From Enterococcus lemanii (GTDB taxonomy: Bacteria > Bacillota > Bacilli > Lactobacillales > Enterococcaceae), in contig NZ_JAFBFD010000006.1 of NCBI RefSeq assembly GCF_016909125.1, positions 16,750 through 80,749 on the forward strand: DNA of 64,000 nucleotides. The letters are read 5' to 3'. Every line of letters begins with the position of its first letter. Within the stretch, counting starts at the first letter, position 1. The notes below the pieces were generated by a model that had not been told where the DNA came from, did not search any database, and saw only the letters and a list, made by a program, of their open reading frames with translations. Positions 46,095 to 55,285 of the stretch are shown piece after piece. The position numbers and the translations under genes are program-made.

Positions 46095-46514
46095 ATGAGA
46101 AAAATTATTTTTGCTAGCCACCACCACTTAGCTAGTGGCTTGAAAGAAACAATTGAATACATTGTACCAAATGGTGAAAAAATCACAGCGATTTCAGCTT
46201 ACACAACGAATACTCCAGTCGAAGCTGAAATTAATGACGCCTTAAAAGATTTACAACCCGAAGATGAAGCGCTTGTTTTTACCGATTTATTAGGCGGTTC
46301 GGTTAACCAAGCTTTTACAAAATATTTAAATCAAGGCAACGTTCACGTTATTGCGGGTATGAATGTTCCCGTTGTTTTAACGGTTTTACTTGGTTTAACC
46401 AAAGAAAAAACAACTAGCCAGCAAATTCAACAAGCCATCCTCGAAGGGCAACAACAATTAGTTTATGTCAATGATTATTTTAAGCAACAAGAATTGGATG
46501 AGGATGACGAATGA
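46095..46514 (+). CDS. PTS mannose-family EIIA component
   Basis: 139 aa IIA (EIIA-Man fold) with phospho-His9 in 'IIFASHHHLASGLKET' and the conserved 'ALVFTDLLGGSVNQAF'. It is a separate polypeptide, not fused to IIB. The stop overlaps the ATG of the GH13 fragment (ATGA), so the hydrolase was once co-translated with the transporter. Confidence 0.92.
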   Translation: MRKIIFASHHHLASGLKETIEYIVPNGEKITAISAYTTNTPVEAEINDALKDLQPEDEALVFTDLLGGSVNQAFTKYLNQGNVHVIAGMNVPVVLTVLLGLTKEKTTSQQIQQAILEGQQQLVYVNDYFKQQELDEDDE

Positions 46515-46945
46515 TGGCAAAAAAATGGTGGAAAAATAGCGTGGTCTACCAAGTCTATCCCCAAAGTTTTAAAGATTCTAACCATGATGGGATTGGAGAT
46601 TTTCAAGGAATCATTGAAAAACTCCCCTATCTCGCTGAATTGGGAATCGATGTGATTTGGTTGAATCCGATTTTTGAATCGCCTTTAATCGATAATGGTT
46701 ACGATATTAGTGATTATACAAAAGTTTTACCTCAATACGGAAATTTGGCAGATTTTAAAGAGTTGTTAGCCAAAGCACACCAAATGGGAATCAAAATAAT
46801 TTTAGACTTAGTTGTAAACCATACAAGTGATCAGCACGAATGGTTCTTACAATCAAAACAAAGTAAAGAGAATCCTTACGCCGATTTTTATATTTGGAAA
46901 GATCCAAAAGCTGATGGGTCAGCGCCAAATGATATGGCAAATTGA
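46511..46945 (+). pseudogene. GH13 alpha-glucosidase (oligo-1,6-glucosidase-like), 5' fragment
   Basis: Only the first about 140 residues of a roughly 550-residue GH13 enzyme remain: 'WWKNSVVYQVYPQSFKDSN', 'DGIGDFQGIIEKLPYL', 'DVIWLNPIFESP', 'DNGYDISDY' and 'KIILDLVVNHTSDQHEWF'. The frame leaves homology after 'DGSAPND' and stops at 46943-46945, where an IS4-type remnant begins. All catalytic residues are lost. Coupling to IIA suggests the PTS imports an alpha-glucoside cleaved by this enzyme. Confidence 0.9.
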
Positions 46946-47177
46946 GTTGTTTTTTAAGTATTTAAAACAAAATCTGACTATTAAACGACTTTATTCGCAA
47001 AGTGAACAAGGCGCGATGAATCAAGTGATTCTGACTTTGATCGCGACGTTGCTTACGTATTTAGTCAAGATTGAATTAAACACGACTGCCACCCTCTTTC
47101 AATTAAAAAGAGCCTTTCACTATCTAAAGTTTGAGTCTGTGAATCAGTGGCTCGATCAATTTCGTTCGAGTAGTTGA
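46929..47177 (+). pseudogene. IS4-family transposase, 3' remnant
   Basis: The frame reads 'WQIELFFKYLKQNLTIKRLY', then SQSEQGAMNQVILTLIATLL and 'ATLFQLKRAFHYL', the conserved C-terminal block ('RWQIELFFKWIKQNLxIK') of IS4-family transposases. About 80 codons remain, with no DDE motif upstream. The junction with GH13 falls at about 46928. The remaining DNA to about 47300 holds nothing else recognisable. Confidence 0.8.
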
Positions 47178-47348
47178 TCAGTTAGATGTCGTTGTCACTT
47201 CTGTTTTAGTTGAATAATGGATAAAAATTTCTGGAAAAAGGTCATCCTCTGCGCCAGCACTTGTTTTTTTTAAAAAATTAGGATTTATCATTTTCAGATA
47301 ATTCTGTTAATTATAAAATATTTTCTGTGCACCACTAGTGATATTAGA

Positions 47349-48026
47349 AACAATAAAAAAGAAATAACTAAGCTTTCGGCCGTCGAATTTGGCGAAAAAG
47401 TCCTTTCTTCCAAAAGTTCTATTTCTCGCTTAGCCCAAAAACTCGGGTTTCGTGGATACACTGAAATGAAGTACGCTATCGATCAAGACCTTCAAACAGC
47501 AATCCTTTCCCCAACAGATTTAGTTGCTAGTTTGAAAAGTAATATTGATAAAACCTTTCATTATGCCAGCCAGGTTAATTTCCAACCATTGATTACACAA
47601 ATAAAAACAGCGAAGAATGTCTTAATCTACGCTACCGGCTTTACACAAAATAATTATTCAAAAGATTTCTCTAATGATTTATTTTTATCGGGTCGACCGA
47701 ACTTTTTAATCTCAGGAGAAACAAATTTTGAAATGATCAGCCATACATTGACTTCTGAAGACTTAGTTATTATTACTTCACTAAGTGGCAACACACTATC
47801 CATTCAAAATACTATTAAACTATTAAACATCAATCAAGTGCCTCTTTGTTCTGTTACACGCTTTGGTAAAAACTTTCTAAATGATCATGCAAATTTCCAG
47901 CTTTATTATGAAGTAAGCGAAATTCCTAGCCCTGTTGTTGATACTGGGAAAAATATGATTGGATTAAATATTATTTTGTCGATTTTATCACACAAATATC
48001 GAGAGTTTGTTTTATTTGATGAGTAA
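47349..48026 (+). pseudogene. RpiR-family regulator, 5'-truncated
   Basis: From about 47349 the frame reads 'DIRNNKKEITKLSAVEFGEK' and 'SSISRLAQKLGFRGYTEMKY', part of the RpiR HTH domain, followed by a complete SIS domain ('VLIYATGFTQNNYSKDF', 'IITSLSGNTLSIQN'). The first about 35-40 residues are missing and there is no start codon with an RBS in frame before the ATG at 47466, which lies behind the HTH. A protein from 47466 (186 aa) could not bind DNA. It was probably the regulator of the neighbouring sugar genes. Confidence 0.75.
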
Positions 48027-48131
48027 ATTCAGCGCTCTAATGCCACAAAATCAGGTGTTTTTTTTTTGAAATCATTGGAGAAATGATTGCATTTTTAAAA
48101 TCAGAGTGCTATCATAAAAAAGTAGTCTTAC

Positions 48132-48204
<73 letters not shown>

Positions 48205-48220
48205 TGGGTGCCAAACCCAC

Positions 48221-48281
48221 GAAGTCGGAGAACTGTTGGTGCGCAAGCATTTTGAAAACAGGTCTCGCGGCTTCTTTTTTT
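48221..48281 (+). terminator. Terminator behind tRNA-Lys
   Basis: A long interrupted stem: GAAG (48221-48224) with CTTC (48271-48274), inner CTGTT/AACAG, followed by seven T. Confidence 0.65.
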
Positions 48282-48453
48282 GCTAATTGTTTTCATGAAA
48301 ACAATCAGGCTTCTTATCCTTTTTTTCACAATCAAGTTCTTCCATCATTTTCCCTTACCTTCTTTTACCATTAACAAACACGCTTTTAGACAAGGCTTCT
48401 TCTAAATCCGTCTTTTAAAAAACCACAACAATTAGTGTTTTCTAATTTCACAA

Positions 48454-48507
48454 ACACAAGATATAGTATTTATTGGTTGACTTTATTTTAAACACGACTA
48501 TACTAAG
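48454..48507 (+). promoter_or_regulatory. nrdH: nrdHEF promoter with NrdR-box-like site
   Basis: TTGACT (48477-48482), 16-bp spacer, TATACT (48499-48504). ACACAAGATATAGTAT (48454-48469) resembles the NrdR box ACACWATATATWGTGT and sits just upstream; a poorer ACACGACTATA sequence overlaps the -10. NrdR represses ribonucleotide reductase genes, usually through two boxes about 31 bp apart; here the offset is about 38, so the second box is doubtful. Confidence 0.5.
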
Positions 48508-48548
48508 TTTATAAGATTTAGTCTCAAATGTTTAAGGAGGAACACACA

Positions 48549-48773
48549 ATGAATATTAAATTATTTTCAAAAAACAACTGCATCCAATGTAAAATGGCCA
48601 AACGCTTTTTAACAGACAATCAAATTTCTTTTGAAGAAATCAACTTAGATAACGAACCAACAGCAATTGATTGGTTAAAAGAACAAGGTTTTCAAAGTGT
48701 CCCTGTTGTAACTTCAGAAGCAACGACGATTGTTGGGTTTCGTCCAGATCAATTGCGTCAGCTTGCTGTGTAG
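48549..48773 (+). CDS. nrdH: Glutaredoxin-like protein NrdH
   Basis: 74 aa glutaredoxin-like electron donor for class Ib ribonucleotide reductase, with redox motif 'NNCIQCKMAKRFL' and the NrdH signature 'GFRPDQLRQL' near the end. The frame extends 7 codons upstream, but AAGGAGG lies 8 nt before the ATG at 48549, which is used. First gene of nrdH-nrdE-nrdF. Confidence 0.95.
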   Translation: MNIKLFSKNNCIQCKMAKRFLTDNQISFEEINLDNEPTAIDWLKEQGFQSVPVVTSEATTIVGFRPDQLRQLAV

Positions 48774-48883
48774 TTCCTACGATCAATTTAATAGCAAAAC
48801 AATGGTTGGATTTGTCCGTCTAGTGACTTCAAATCCTTCTTTTTATGTCATTTGACAAAAATAAACGAAAAGGTTGTGTCAAC

Positions 48884-51043
48884 ATGAGTTTGAAATCTCT
48901 CAATGAGGTCAACTACTTTAAACTAAATAATGAAATAAATCGTCCGGTTAATGGACAAATCCCTTTACATAAAGATCAAGAAGCATTAAAAGCCTTCTTT
49001 ACAGAAAATGTTTTACCAAATACCAAAATCTTCCCGTCAATTACAGATAAAATTGACTACTTAATTGCAGAAGACTATTTAGAAGAAGCATTTATTAAAC
49101 AATATTCACCAGGTTTCATTGAGACCCTTTACCAATTCTTAGCAGAACAAAATTTCCGTTTTAAATCGTTTATGGCCGCTTACAAGTTTTATGGACAATA
49201 TGCGTTAAAATCAAATGATGGTACGCAATACTTAGAAACATACGAAGACCGAGTAGCCTTCAATGCACTTTACTTTGCAGATGGCGATGAAGAATTAGCT
49301 TTAACCTTAGCAGACGAAATGATTCATCAACGCTACCAACCAGCCACGCCTTCTTTCTTAAATGCCGGACGTAAACGCCGTGGTGAATTGGTTTCTTGTT
49401 TCTTAATTCAATTGACTGACGACATGAACTCAATTGGTCGCGGGATTAACTCTGCGCTACAACTATCGCGAATTGGTGGCGGTGTCGGCATCACTCTTTC
49501 CAACTTACGTGAAGCTGGGGCGCCAATTAAAGGTTATGATGGTGCTGCAAGTGGCGTTATGCCAGTTATGAAACTCTTTGAAGATAGCTTTAGTTACTCA
49601 AACCAATTAGGCCAACGTCAAGGGGCCGGTGTTGTTTATTTGAATGTGTTCCATCCAGATATCATTAACTTTTTGTCAGCTAAAAAAGAAAATGCGGATG
49701 AAAAAATTCGCGTTAAGACCCTTTCTTTAGGCGTCATTGTGCCAGATAAATTTTATGAATTAACACGTAAAAACGAAGAAATGTACTTATTTAGCCCTTA
49801 TAGTGTTGAAAAAGAATATGGCGTACCCTTTTCTTATATTGATATTACAAAAGAATATGATCGTTTGGTTGCAAATCCAAAAATTAAGAAAACGAAGATG
49901 CTTGCGCGTGATTTAGAAAATGAAATTTCAAAATTACAACAAGAATCTGGTTACCCTTATATCGTGAACATTGATACGGCAAACCGTGCAAACCCTGTGG
50001 ACGGTAAAATCATTATGAGTAATTTATGTTCAGAGATTTTACAAGTGCAAGAACCTTCTTTAATTAACGACAAACAAGAATTTGAAGTCTTAGGAACCGA
50101 TATTAGCTGTAATCTAGGGTCAACAAACATTGTTAATTTAATGGAAAGTCCTGACTTTGGGAAATCAGTACGTGCAATGACCCGTGCGTTAACATTTGTA
50201 ACTGACGCATCAGACATTGATGTGGTCCCATCGATTCAACACGGGAATAAAATTAACCATACAATCGGCTTAGGCGCAATGGGTTTACATACGTTTTTTG
50301 CGAAAAATCAAATGATGTATGGCTCACCAGAATCGCTTGAATTTACCGATATTTACTTTATGCTATTAAATTATTGGACACTGGTTGAAAGTCACCAAAT
50401 TGCCAAAGAGAAAAAAGTAACTTTCCATAACTTTGAAAAATCAACTTACGCAGACGGTTCTTATTTTGAGCCTTATATTAAAGGGGATTACACGCCAAAA
50501 TCAGCTAAAATTAGCCTACTCTTTAAAGATATTTTCTTGCCAAGCAGCAAAGATTGGGAAAAACTTGCCCAAGACATTAAAAAAGATGGGTTATACCACC
50601 AAAACCGTCTAGCTGTTGCGCCAAATGGTTCAATTTCTTATATTAATGATACTAGTGCGAGCTTACATCCAATTACTCGTTTAATTGAAGAACGTCAAGA
50701 AAAGAAAATTGGGAAGATTTACTACCCTGCAGCTTATCTTTCAAATGATACCATTAATTATTACCAATCGGCTTATGATATGGATATGCGCAAAGTCATC
50801 GATGTCTATGCAACTGCTCAAAAACACATCGATCAAGGAATGAGTTTAACACTATTCATGCGTTCTGAAATTCCAGAAGGGCTTTACGAATGGAAAAACG
50901 CTACCAAACAAACTACACGCGATTTAAACATTTTAAGACATTATGCTTTCCATAAAGGCATTAAATCAATTTATTACGTCCGTACCTTTACGGATGATGC
51001 GGAAGAAATTGGCAGTAACCAATGTGAAAGTTGTGTTATTTAA
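48884..51043 (+). CDS. nrdE: Class Ib ribonucleotide reductase alpha subunit NrdE
   Basis: 719 aa catalytic subunit reducing NDPs to dNDPs. Conserved motifs include 'QPATPSFLNAGRKRRGELVS' with the first redox Cys in 'SCFLIQL', the active-site 'SNLCSEILQ', 'VAPNGSISYINDTSAS', and the C-terminal swinging-arm pair CESCVI. The ATG at 48884 with RBS AAAGG is preferred over an upstream start at 48845 in the nrdH-nrdE gap. No N-terminal ATP cone, as expected for class Ib. Confidence 0.97.
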   Translation: MSLKSLNEVNYFKLNNEINRPVNGQIPLHKDQEALKAFFTENVLPNTKIFPSITDKIDYLIAEDYLEEAFIKQYSPGFIETLYQFLAEQNFRFKSFMAAYKFYGQYALKSNDGTQYLETYEDRVAFNALYFADGDEELALTLADEMIHQRYQPATPSFLNAGRKRRGELVSCFLIQLTDDMNSIGRGINSALQLSRIGGGVGITLSNLREAGAPIKGYDGAASGVMPVMKLFEDSFSYSNQLGQRQGAGVVYLNVFHPDIINFLSAKKENADEKIRVKTLSLGVIVPDKFYELTRKNEEMYLFSPYSVEKEYGVPFSYIDITKEYDRLVANPKIKKTKMLARDLENEISKLQQESGYPYIVNIDTANRANPVDGKIIMSNLCSEILQVQEPSLINDKQEFEVLGTDISCNLGSTNIVNLMESPDFGKSVRAMTRALTFVTDASDIDVVPSIQHGNKINHTIGLGAMGLHTFFAKNQMMYGSPESLEFTDIYFMLLNYWTLVESHQIAKEKKVTFHNFEKSTYADGSYFEPYIKGDYTPKSAKISLLFKDIFLPSSKDWEKLAQDIKKDGLYHQNRLAVAPNGSISYINDTSASLHPITRLIEERQEKKIGKIYYPAAYLSNDTINYYQSAYDMDMRKVIDVYATAQKHIDQGMSLTLFMRSEIPEGLYEWKNATKQTTRDLNILRHYAFHKGIKSIYYVRTFTDDAEEIGSNQCESCVI

Positions 51044-51067
51044 CCTTTAAGTACACAAAAAATGGAG

Positions 51068-51104
51068 GAAGCTAGCGGTCTTACTTTTTGCTAGCTTCTT
51101 TTCT
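51068..51104 (+). terminator. Terminator-like hairpin between nrdE and nrdF
   Basis: GAAGCTAGC (51068-51076) pairs with GCTAGCTTC (51090-51098), followed by TTTTCTT. It lies inside the operon, 24 nt after nrdE, so it may reduce nrdF transcription or protect the nrdHE 3' end. Confidence 0.6.
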
Positions 51105-51133
51105 TAAGAGAAAATAATAGGAGGAATACTTCC

Positions 51134-52102
51134 ATGACAAACTATACTTATTACCCGGCAATTAACTGGAATGAAATTGAAGATGTGATTGATAAATCAA
51201 CTTGGGAAAAATTAACGGAACAATTTTGGTTAGATACCCGCATTCCTTTATCAAACGACCTTGATGATTGGCGAACTTTATCGGATAAAGAAAAACAAAT
51301 GGTGGGCTACGTCTTTGGTGGGTTAACTTTACTTGATACCGTTCAATCAGAAAGTGGAATGGATCAATTACGAAAAGATGTGCGCACACCTCATGAAGAA
51401 GCCGTTTTAAATAATATTCAATTTATGGAGTCCGTACACGCTAAAAGTTATTCTTCTATTTTTAGTACTTTAAATACAAAAGCGGAAATTGAGGAAATTT
51501 TCCACTGGACCAACACCAATGAGTTCCTCCAAAGAAAAGCGGAAATCATTAACGAAATTTATAAAAATGGCACGCCGCTTCAAAAGAAAGTCGCTAGTGT
51601 TTATCTTGAGACCTTCCTATTTTACTCTGGGTTTTATACTCCTCTTTACTATTTAGGTAACAATAAATTACCTAACGTGGCAGAAATTATTAAATTAATT
51701 ATTCGTGATGAATCGGTCCACGGTACATACATTGGTTATAAATTCCAATTAGGCTTCAATGAATTACCAGAAGAAGAACAAGAAAGCTTAAAAGAATGGA
51801 TGTATAATTTATTGTTTGAGTTGTACGAAAACGAAGAACGTTATACGGAAGAATTGTATGATGAGATTGGTTGGACCGAAGAAGTCAAAACGTTCTTGCG
51901 TTACAATGCCAATAAAGCCTTAATGAATTTAGGGCAAGACCCACTTTTCCCAGATACTGCCGATGATGTGAATCCGATTGTAATGAATGGTATTTCAACT
52001 GGAACAAGTAACCATGACTTCTTCTCACAAGTTGGAAATGGGTATTTACTTGGGACGGTTGAAGCAATGCAAGAAGAAGACTATCTGATTGGAATGGAAT
52101 AA
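51134..52102 (+). CDS. nrdF: Class Ib ribonucleotide reductase beta subunit NrdF
   Basis: 322 aa dimetal-tyrosyl radical subunit. Metal-ligand segments are visible in 'LLDTVQSESGMDQL' region, 'IQFMESVHAKSYSSIF' and 'IIRDESVHGTYIGYKFQ'. It holds a Mn(III)2-Y or Fe(III)2-Y cofactor; the Mn form needs NrdI, which is not encoded in this window. RBS AGGAGG. Confidence 0.97.
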   Translation: MTNYTYYPAINWNEIEDVIDKSTWEKLTEQFWLDTRIPLSNDLDDWRTLSDKEKQMVGYVFGGLTLLDTVQSESGMDQLRKDVRTPHEEAVLNNIQFMESVHAKSYSSIFSTLNTKAEIEEIFHWTNTNEFLQRKAEIINEIYKNGTPLQKKVASVYLETFLFYSGFYTPLYYLGNNKLPNVAEIIKLIIRDESVHGTYIGYKFQLGFNELPEEEQESLKEWMYNLLFELYENEERYTEELYDEIGWTEEVKTFLRYNANKALMNLGQDPLFPDTADDVNPIVMNGISTGTSNHDFFSQVGNGYLLGTVEAMQEEDYLIGME

Positions 52103-52145
52103 TATTAAAAAAAGAGTGATTCCTTTCGTTTAATCCTACTCAAAA

Positions 52146-52190
52146 AAAGTCCTGATTTTCTATTTTTTGAAAATCAGGACTTTTTATTTT
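52146..52190. terminator. Terminator of nrdF / aldo-keto reductase
   Basis: AAAGTCCTGATTTTC (52146-52160) pairs with GAAAATCAGGACTTT (52169-52183), then T-rich DNA. Shared by convergent genes. Confidence 0.9.
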
Positions 52191-52191
52191 T

Positions 52192-53172
52192 TTAGCGTGC
52201 ACCCACAACACGGTGAGGCACGTACATTTCTTCTAAATAGGCCACTTGCTCGGGGCTTAAAACTAAATCCAGCGCTGGTATGGCATCAAGTAAATGACTT
52301 TCTTTTGTCGCGCCAATAATTGGAATCGTACAAACTTCTTTTTGTCTAAGCCAAGCCAGAGCAACTTGGGCACGTTTTGCGCCGATATCAGCAGCAATTT
52401 CAGCCACGCGTTCAACAATGATGCGATCTTGTTCGAAGGTTTGATCGTATTTAATTTTAGACGTTTTATCGGTTAACGCACGTTGCGTCTCACCTTGCCA
52501 GTCACGCGTTAAACGTCCAGCTGCCAGCGGACTATACGGTGTTAGCGCAATTTTTTGATCTTGACAAAATGGCAACATCTCACGTTCTTCTTCACGATAA
52601 AGTAAATTTAGATGGTTTTGCATTGAAACAAATTTAGTCCAACCATTTTTTTCAGCAATAAATTGGGCTTTTGCAAATTGCCAAGTATACATAGCCGACG
52701 CCCCTAAATAACGAACCTTGCCTGATTTTACGAGATCATGTAAAGCTTCCATCGTTTCTTCAATCGGTGTCTGATAGTCCCAACGATGAATAATGTATAA
52801 GTCAATATAATCCATCCCTAAACGACTTAAACTCTGTTCGACTTGATGGAAAATCTCTTTACGAGAAAGTCCGCCACTATTGGGGGCTTTTTTCATTGGC
52901 ATATAAAGTTTTGTCGCGACAACGACTTCATCGCGGTGACCAAAGTCTTTTAACGCTCTACTTAAAACGCGCTCGCTATCCCCTAATGAATAAATATTTG
53001 CCGTATCAAAGAAGTTAATCCCCTGCTCTAACGCTTTTTTTATAACTTGCCGGCTAGGCTCTTCTTCTAAAATCCAATCGTGAATCCAGTTGTTGGGATT
53101 ACCAAAGCCCATTGCTCCTAGACACAACGGCGAAACATCGAGCCCGGTATTCCCCAGTTTTATATATTCCAT
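52192..53172 (-). CDS. Aldo/keto reductase (YajO/IolS-like)
   Basis: 326 aa (beta/alpha)8-barrel NADPH-dependent oxidoreductase of the AKR superfamily. The catalytic tetrad is visible: Asp and Tyr in 'FFDTANIYSLGDSE', Lys in 'VVVATKLYMPM' and His in 'YIIHRWDYQTP'. The NADPH region is 'IPIIGATKESHL'. Substrate not predictable. Monocistronic and divergent from the exporter locus. Confidence 0.9.
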   Translation of the reverse strand: MEYIKLGNTGLDVSPLCLGAMGFGNPNNWIHDWILEEEPSRQVIKKALEQGINFFDTANIYSLGDSERVLSRALKDFGHRDEVVVATKLYMPMKKAPNSGGLSRKEIFHQVEQSLSRLGMDYIDLYIIHRWDYQTPIEETMEALHDLVKSGKVRYLGASAMYTWQFAKAQFIAEKNGWTKFVSMQNHLNLLYREEEREMLPFCQDQKIALTPYSPLAAGRLTRDWQGETQRALTDKTSKIKYDQTFEQDRIIVERVAEIAADIGAKRAQVALAWLRQKEVCTIPIIGATKESHLLDAIPALDLVLSPEQVAYLEEMYVPHRVVGAR

Positions 53173-53275
53173 TTGAATGCTCCCTTCTCTTCTTTTTATT
53201 ATTATAACAATGACGATGCAAAAGAGTCAAAAAGAGCCATTGTTGTAATAAAATAAAATATCTACTTACTTTTAC

Positions 53276-53304
53276 TTTACAACAGTTGTTATCTAGCGTA
53301 TATT
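53276..53304 (+). promoter_or_regulatory. Promoter of the leader peptide-exporter operon
   Basis: TTTACA (53276-53281), 17-bp spacer, TATATT (53299-53304). The 5' part of the spacer forms the short dyad ACAAC-A-GTTGT (53279-53289), a possible operator. The transcript would begin about 30 nt before the leader peptide ATG. Confidence 0.6.
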
Positions 53305-53338
53305 TAAGCTAACAAATTTAAGGAAGGAGTTTTTTACA

Positions 53339-53416
53339 ATGAACTTAGTAATGACTATTAACAAATTTAAACCACGCATTCAGCAAACTCCTTTACAATT
53401 ACAAGCAAAGAAATAG
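53339..53416 (+). CDS. 25-aa leader peptide of the multidrug exporter operon
   Basis: A 25-codon ORF beginning MNLVMTINKFKPRIQQ and ending QAKK, with a very strong RBS (AAGGAAGGAG, 9 nt from ATG). It is followed after 36 nt by a perfect terminator hairpin and then the exporter genes. The layout is that of ribosome-mediated attenuation, as described for bmrB-bmrCD in B. subtilis, where antibiotic-stalled ribosomes on the leader prevent termination. The peptide itself probably has no enzymatic role. It is too short for standard gene callers. Confidence 0.75.
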   Translation: MNLVMTINKFKPRIQQTPLQLQAKK

Positions 53417-53452
53417 TTTTTTTTGCTTTACTTTATTTCGATTTTTTTGATC

Positions 53453-53499
53453 GACCTAGAAATTGTTGAGTTGCGACGATACAATTTCTAGGTCTTTTT
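53453..53499 (+). terminator. Attenuator terminator before the exporter genes
   Basis: GACCTAGAAATTGT (53453-53466) pairs perfectly with ACAATTTCTAGGTC (53481-53494), 14-nt loop, followed by TTTTT. It stands between the leader peptide and the first ABC gene, so it must be bypassed for exporter expression. Confidence 0.88.
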
Positions 53500-53542
53500 G
53501 TCTGTAATTTTTTATTAAAATGATTTGATTAGGAGAAATTTT

Positions 53543-55285
53543 ATGTTAACAATCTTTTGGAAATATATAAAAAAACACCCATATGTTTATGGGATAACGA
53601 CTTTTTTTGCCTTGCTTTCTTCCATACTAACAATTGTACCCAACTATTTAATTCAAAAAATAATTGATGAAATGGTCAACCATTCTTTGACTACTCAAAA
53701 CCTCAGTCAGTTATTGTGGTTCTTTTTCAGCGCCATTCTGCTTATTTATTTAGTCGATGTCACTTGGGTTTTATTACTTTTTAGTCAATCTTACAAATAC
53801 CAATCCTCACTTCGAACCAATCTTTACAAACGCCTTTTACAATTACGTACGCCATTTTACGAACGTTTTCGTTCAGGTGATTTAATGACCCGAATGACTA
53901 GTGATATTGAATTTCTAGGCGATACCATTGGCTATGGTTTTATGCTAATCGTATCAAATATCACTTGGGCTTTGAGTATTTTTATGATTATGTTTGTGAC
54001 AATATCTTGGCAAGCCTCGCTTTTAAGCGTTCTTCCTTTGTTTTTTTTCGCTTGGTCTGTTTTTAAATTATGGCAAAAAGTAGATACATTATACGAGGAA
54101 AACCGTGATGCCGTGGCGAATTTAAGCAATGAGGTGCTCGAAGTGGTTGATGGCGTTCGCGTAATGCGGGCTTATGGTAAAAAAGAGATGGAGCAAATGC
54201 ACTTTCAAACAAAAACAACAACCGTTTTAGAAAAAGCCAATAACTTAATGTTTTATAGTGGTGCCGTGGGACAAGTTGCTAAAATTTTTACGGGCTTAAG
54301 TACAGCAATTGGTCTAACTTTTAGCGGCTACTTGATCGGTCAAGGACAAATGACGGTTGGACAACTCATTTCTTTTCAAATCTATCTAGGTATGCTTAGC
54401 GGTTCTATTTGGGGCCTTTCTGATATTGTCCTAGTTTACCAACAAGGAAATGTTTCTTTTCGCAAAGTTGAAGAAATTTTAACTGCAGAGGATGGGGTGA
54501 AAAGAAATGGCTTTGACGAGTTAGACTCTTTTGAGGCAATCACTTTTTCGGACTACTCCTTCACCTATCCCAACAATACCCTACCAACGCTTGAAAAAAT
54601 CAATTTGCAACTAAAAAAAGGCGAAACACTTGGCGTAGTTGGTCCTACAGGTAGCGGAAAAACAACTTTCATTCGCCAACTCTTACGACAATACCCGTTG
54701 GCGACACAAGGAAAGTTGCAGATTAATCAAAAAGACATTCAGTGTTATAAAGTCAATGATTTAGAAAAGCGAATTGGGTATGTGCCACAAGAACATATTC
54801 TTTTTTCAAGAGACGTTGCCCATAATATTCGTTTTGGCAAGACGTTTGCAACACAAGCTGAAATACTTGAAGCAATCCAGACAGCCGATTTTACCAAGGA
54901 TTTAGAGCAGATGCCTGATGGTCTAGCAACTTTAATTGGTGAAAAAGGTGTCGCCATTTCTGGCGGTCAAAAACAACGAATTGCGATTGCTCGTGCTTTT
55001 ATTCGCCAACCAGAATTACTCATTTTAGACGATTCACTTTCAGCGGTCGATGCCAAAACCGAACAAACAATTATCACGAATATTCAAAAGATGCGTCAAA
55101 ACCAAACAACGATTATTGTTACGCATCGCCTCTCAGCTGTTGCCAAAGCACACAAAGTCATTGTCATGGAGCATGGCCAAATCACTGAGATGGGGACACC
55201 AACCGAACTACTTGCCAAAAAAGGTTGGTATTATCAGCAATACCTTAATCAACAACTGGAGGAAAATGTAGATGCAAACCTTTAA
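53543..55285 (+). CDS. Heterodimeric ABC multidrug exporter subunit (EfrC/BmrC-like)
   Basis: About 580 aa half-transporter: six membrane helices (residues about 1-300) followed by an ABC domain. Walker A is 'GPTGSGKTT', the signature 'ISGGQKQRIAIARAF', and Walker B ends 'LLILDDSLSAVD', with Asp where the catalytic Glu should be. Such a degenerate site is typical of one subunit in heterodimeric exporters (BmrC/BmrD, LmrC/LmrD, EfrC/EfrD). The ATG at 53543 follows RBS AGGAG; the 53525 TTG is inside the RBS region. It overlaps the partner gene by 14 nt. Confidence 0.92.
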   Translation: MLTIFWKYIKKHPYVYGITTFFALLSSILTIVPNYLIQKIIDEMVNHSLTTQNLSQLLWFFFSAILLIYLVDVTWVLLLFSQSYKYQSSLRTNLYKRLLQLRTPFYERFRSGDLMTRMTSDIEFLGDTIGYGFMLIVSNITWALSIFMIMFVTISWQASLLSVLPLFFFAWSVFKLWQKVDTLYEENRDAVANLSNEVLEVVDGVRVMRAYGKKEMEQMHFQTKTTTVLEKANNLMFYSGAVGQVAKIFTGLSTAIGLTFSGYLIGQGQMTVGQLISFQIYLGMLSGSIWGLSDIVLVYQQGNVSFRKVEEILTAEDGVKRNGFDELDSFEAITFSDYSFTYPNNTLPTLEKINLQLKKGETLGVVGPTGSGKTTFIRQLLRQYPLATQGKLQINQKDIQCYKVNDLEKRIGYVPQEHILFSRDVAHNIRFGKTFATQAEILEAIQTADFTKDLEQMPDGLATLIGEKGVAISGGQKQRIAIARAFIRQPELLILDDSLSAVDAKTEQTIITNIQKMRQNQTTIIVTHRLSAVAKAHKVIVMEHGQITEMGTPTELLAKKGWYYQQYLNQQLEENVDANL

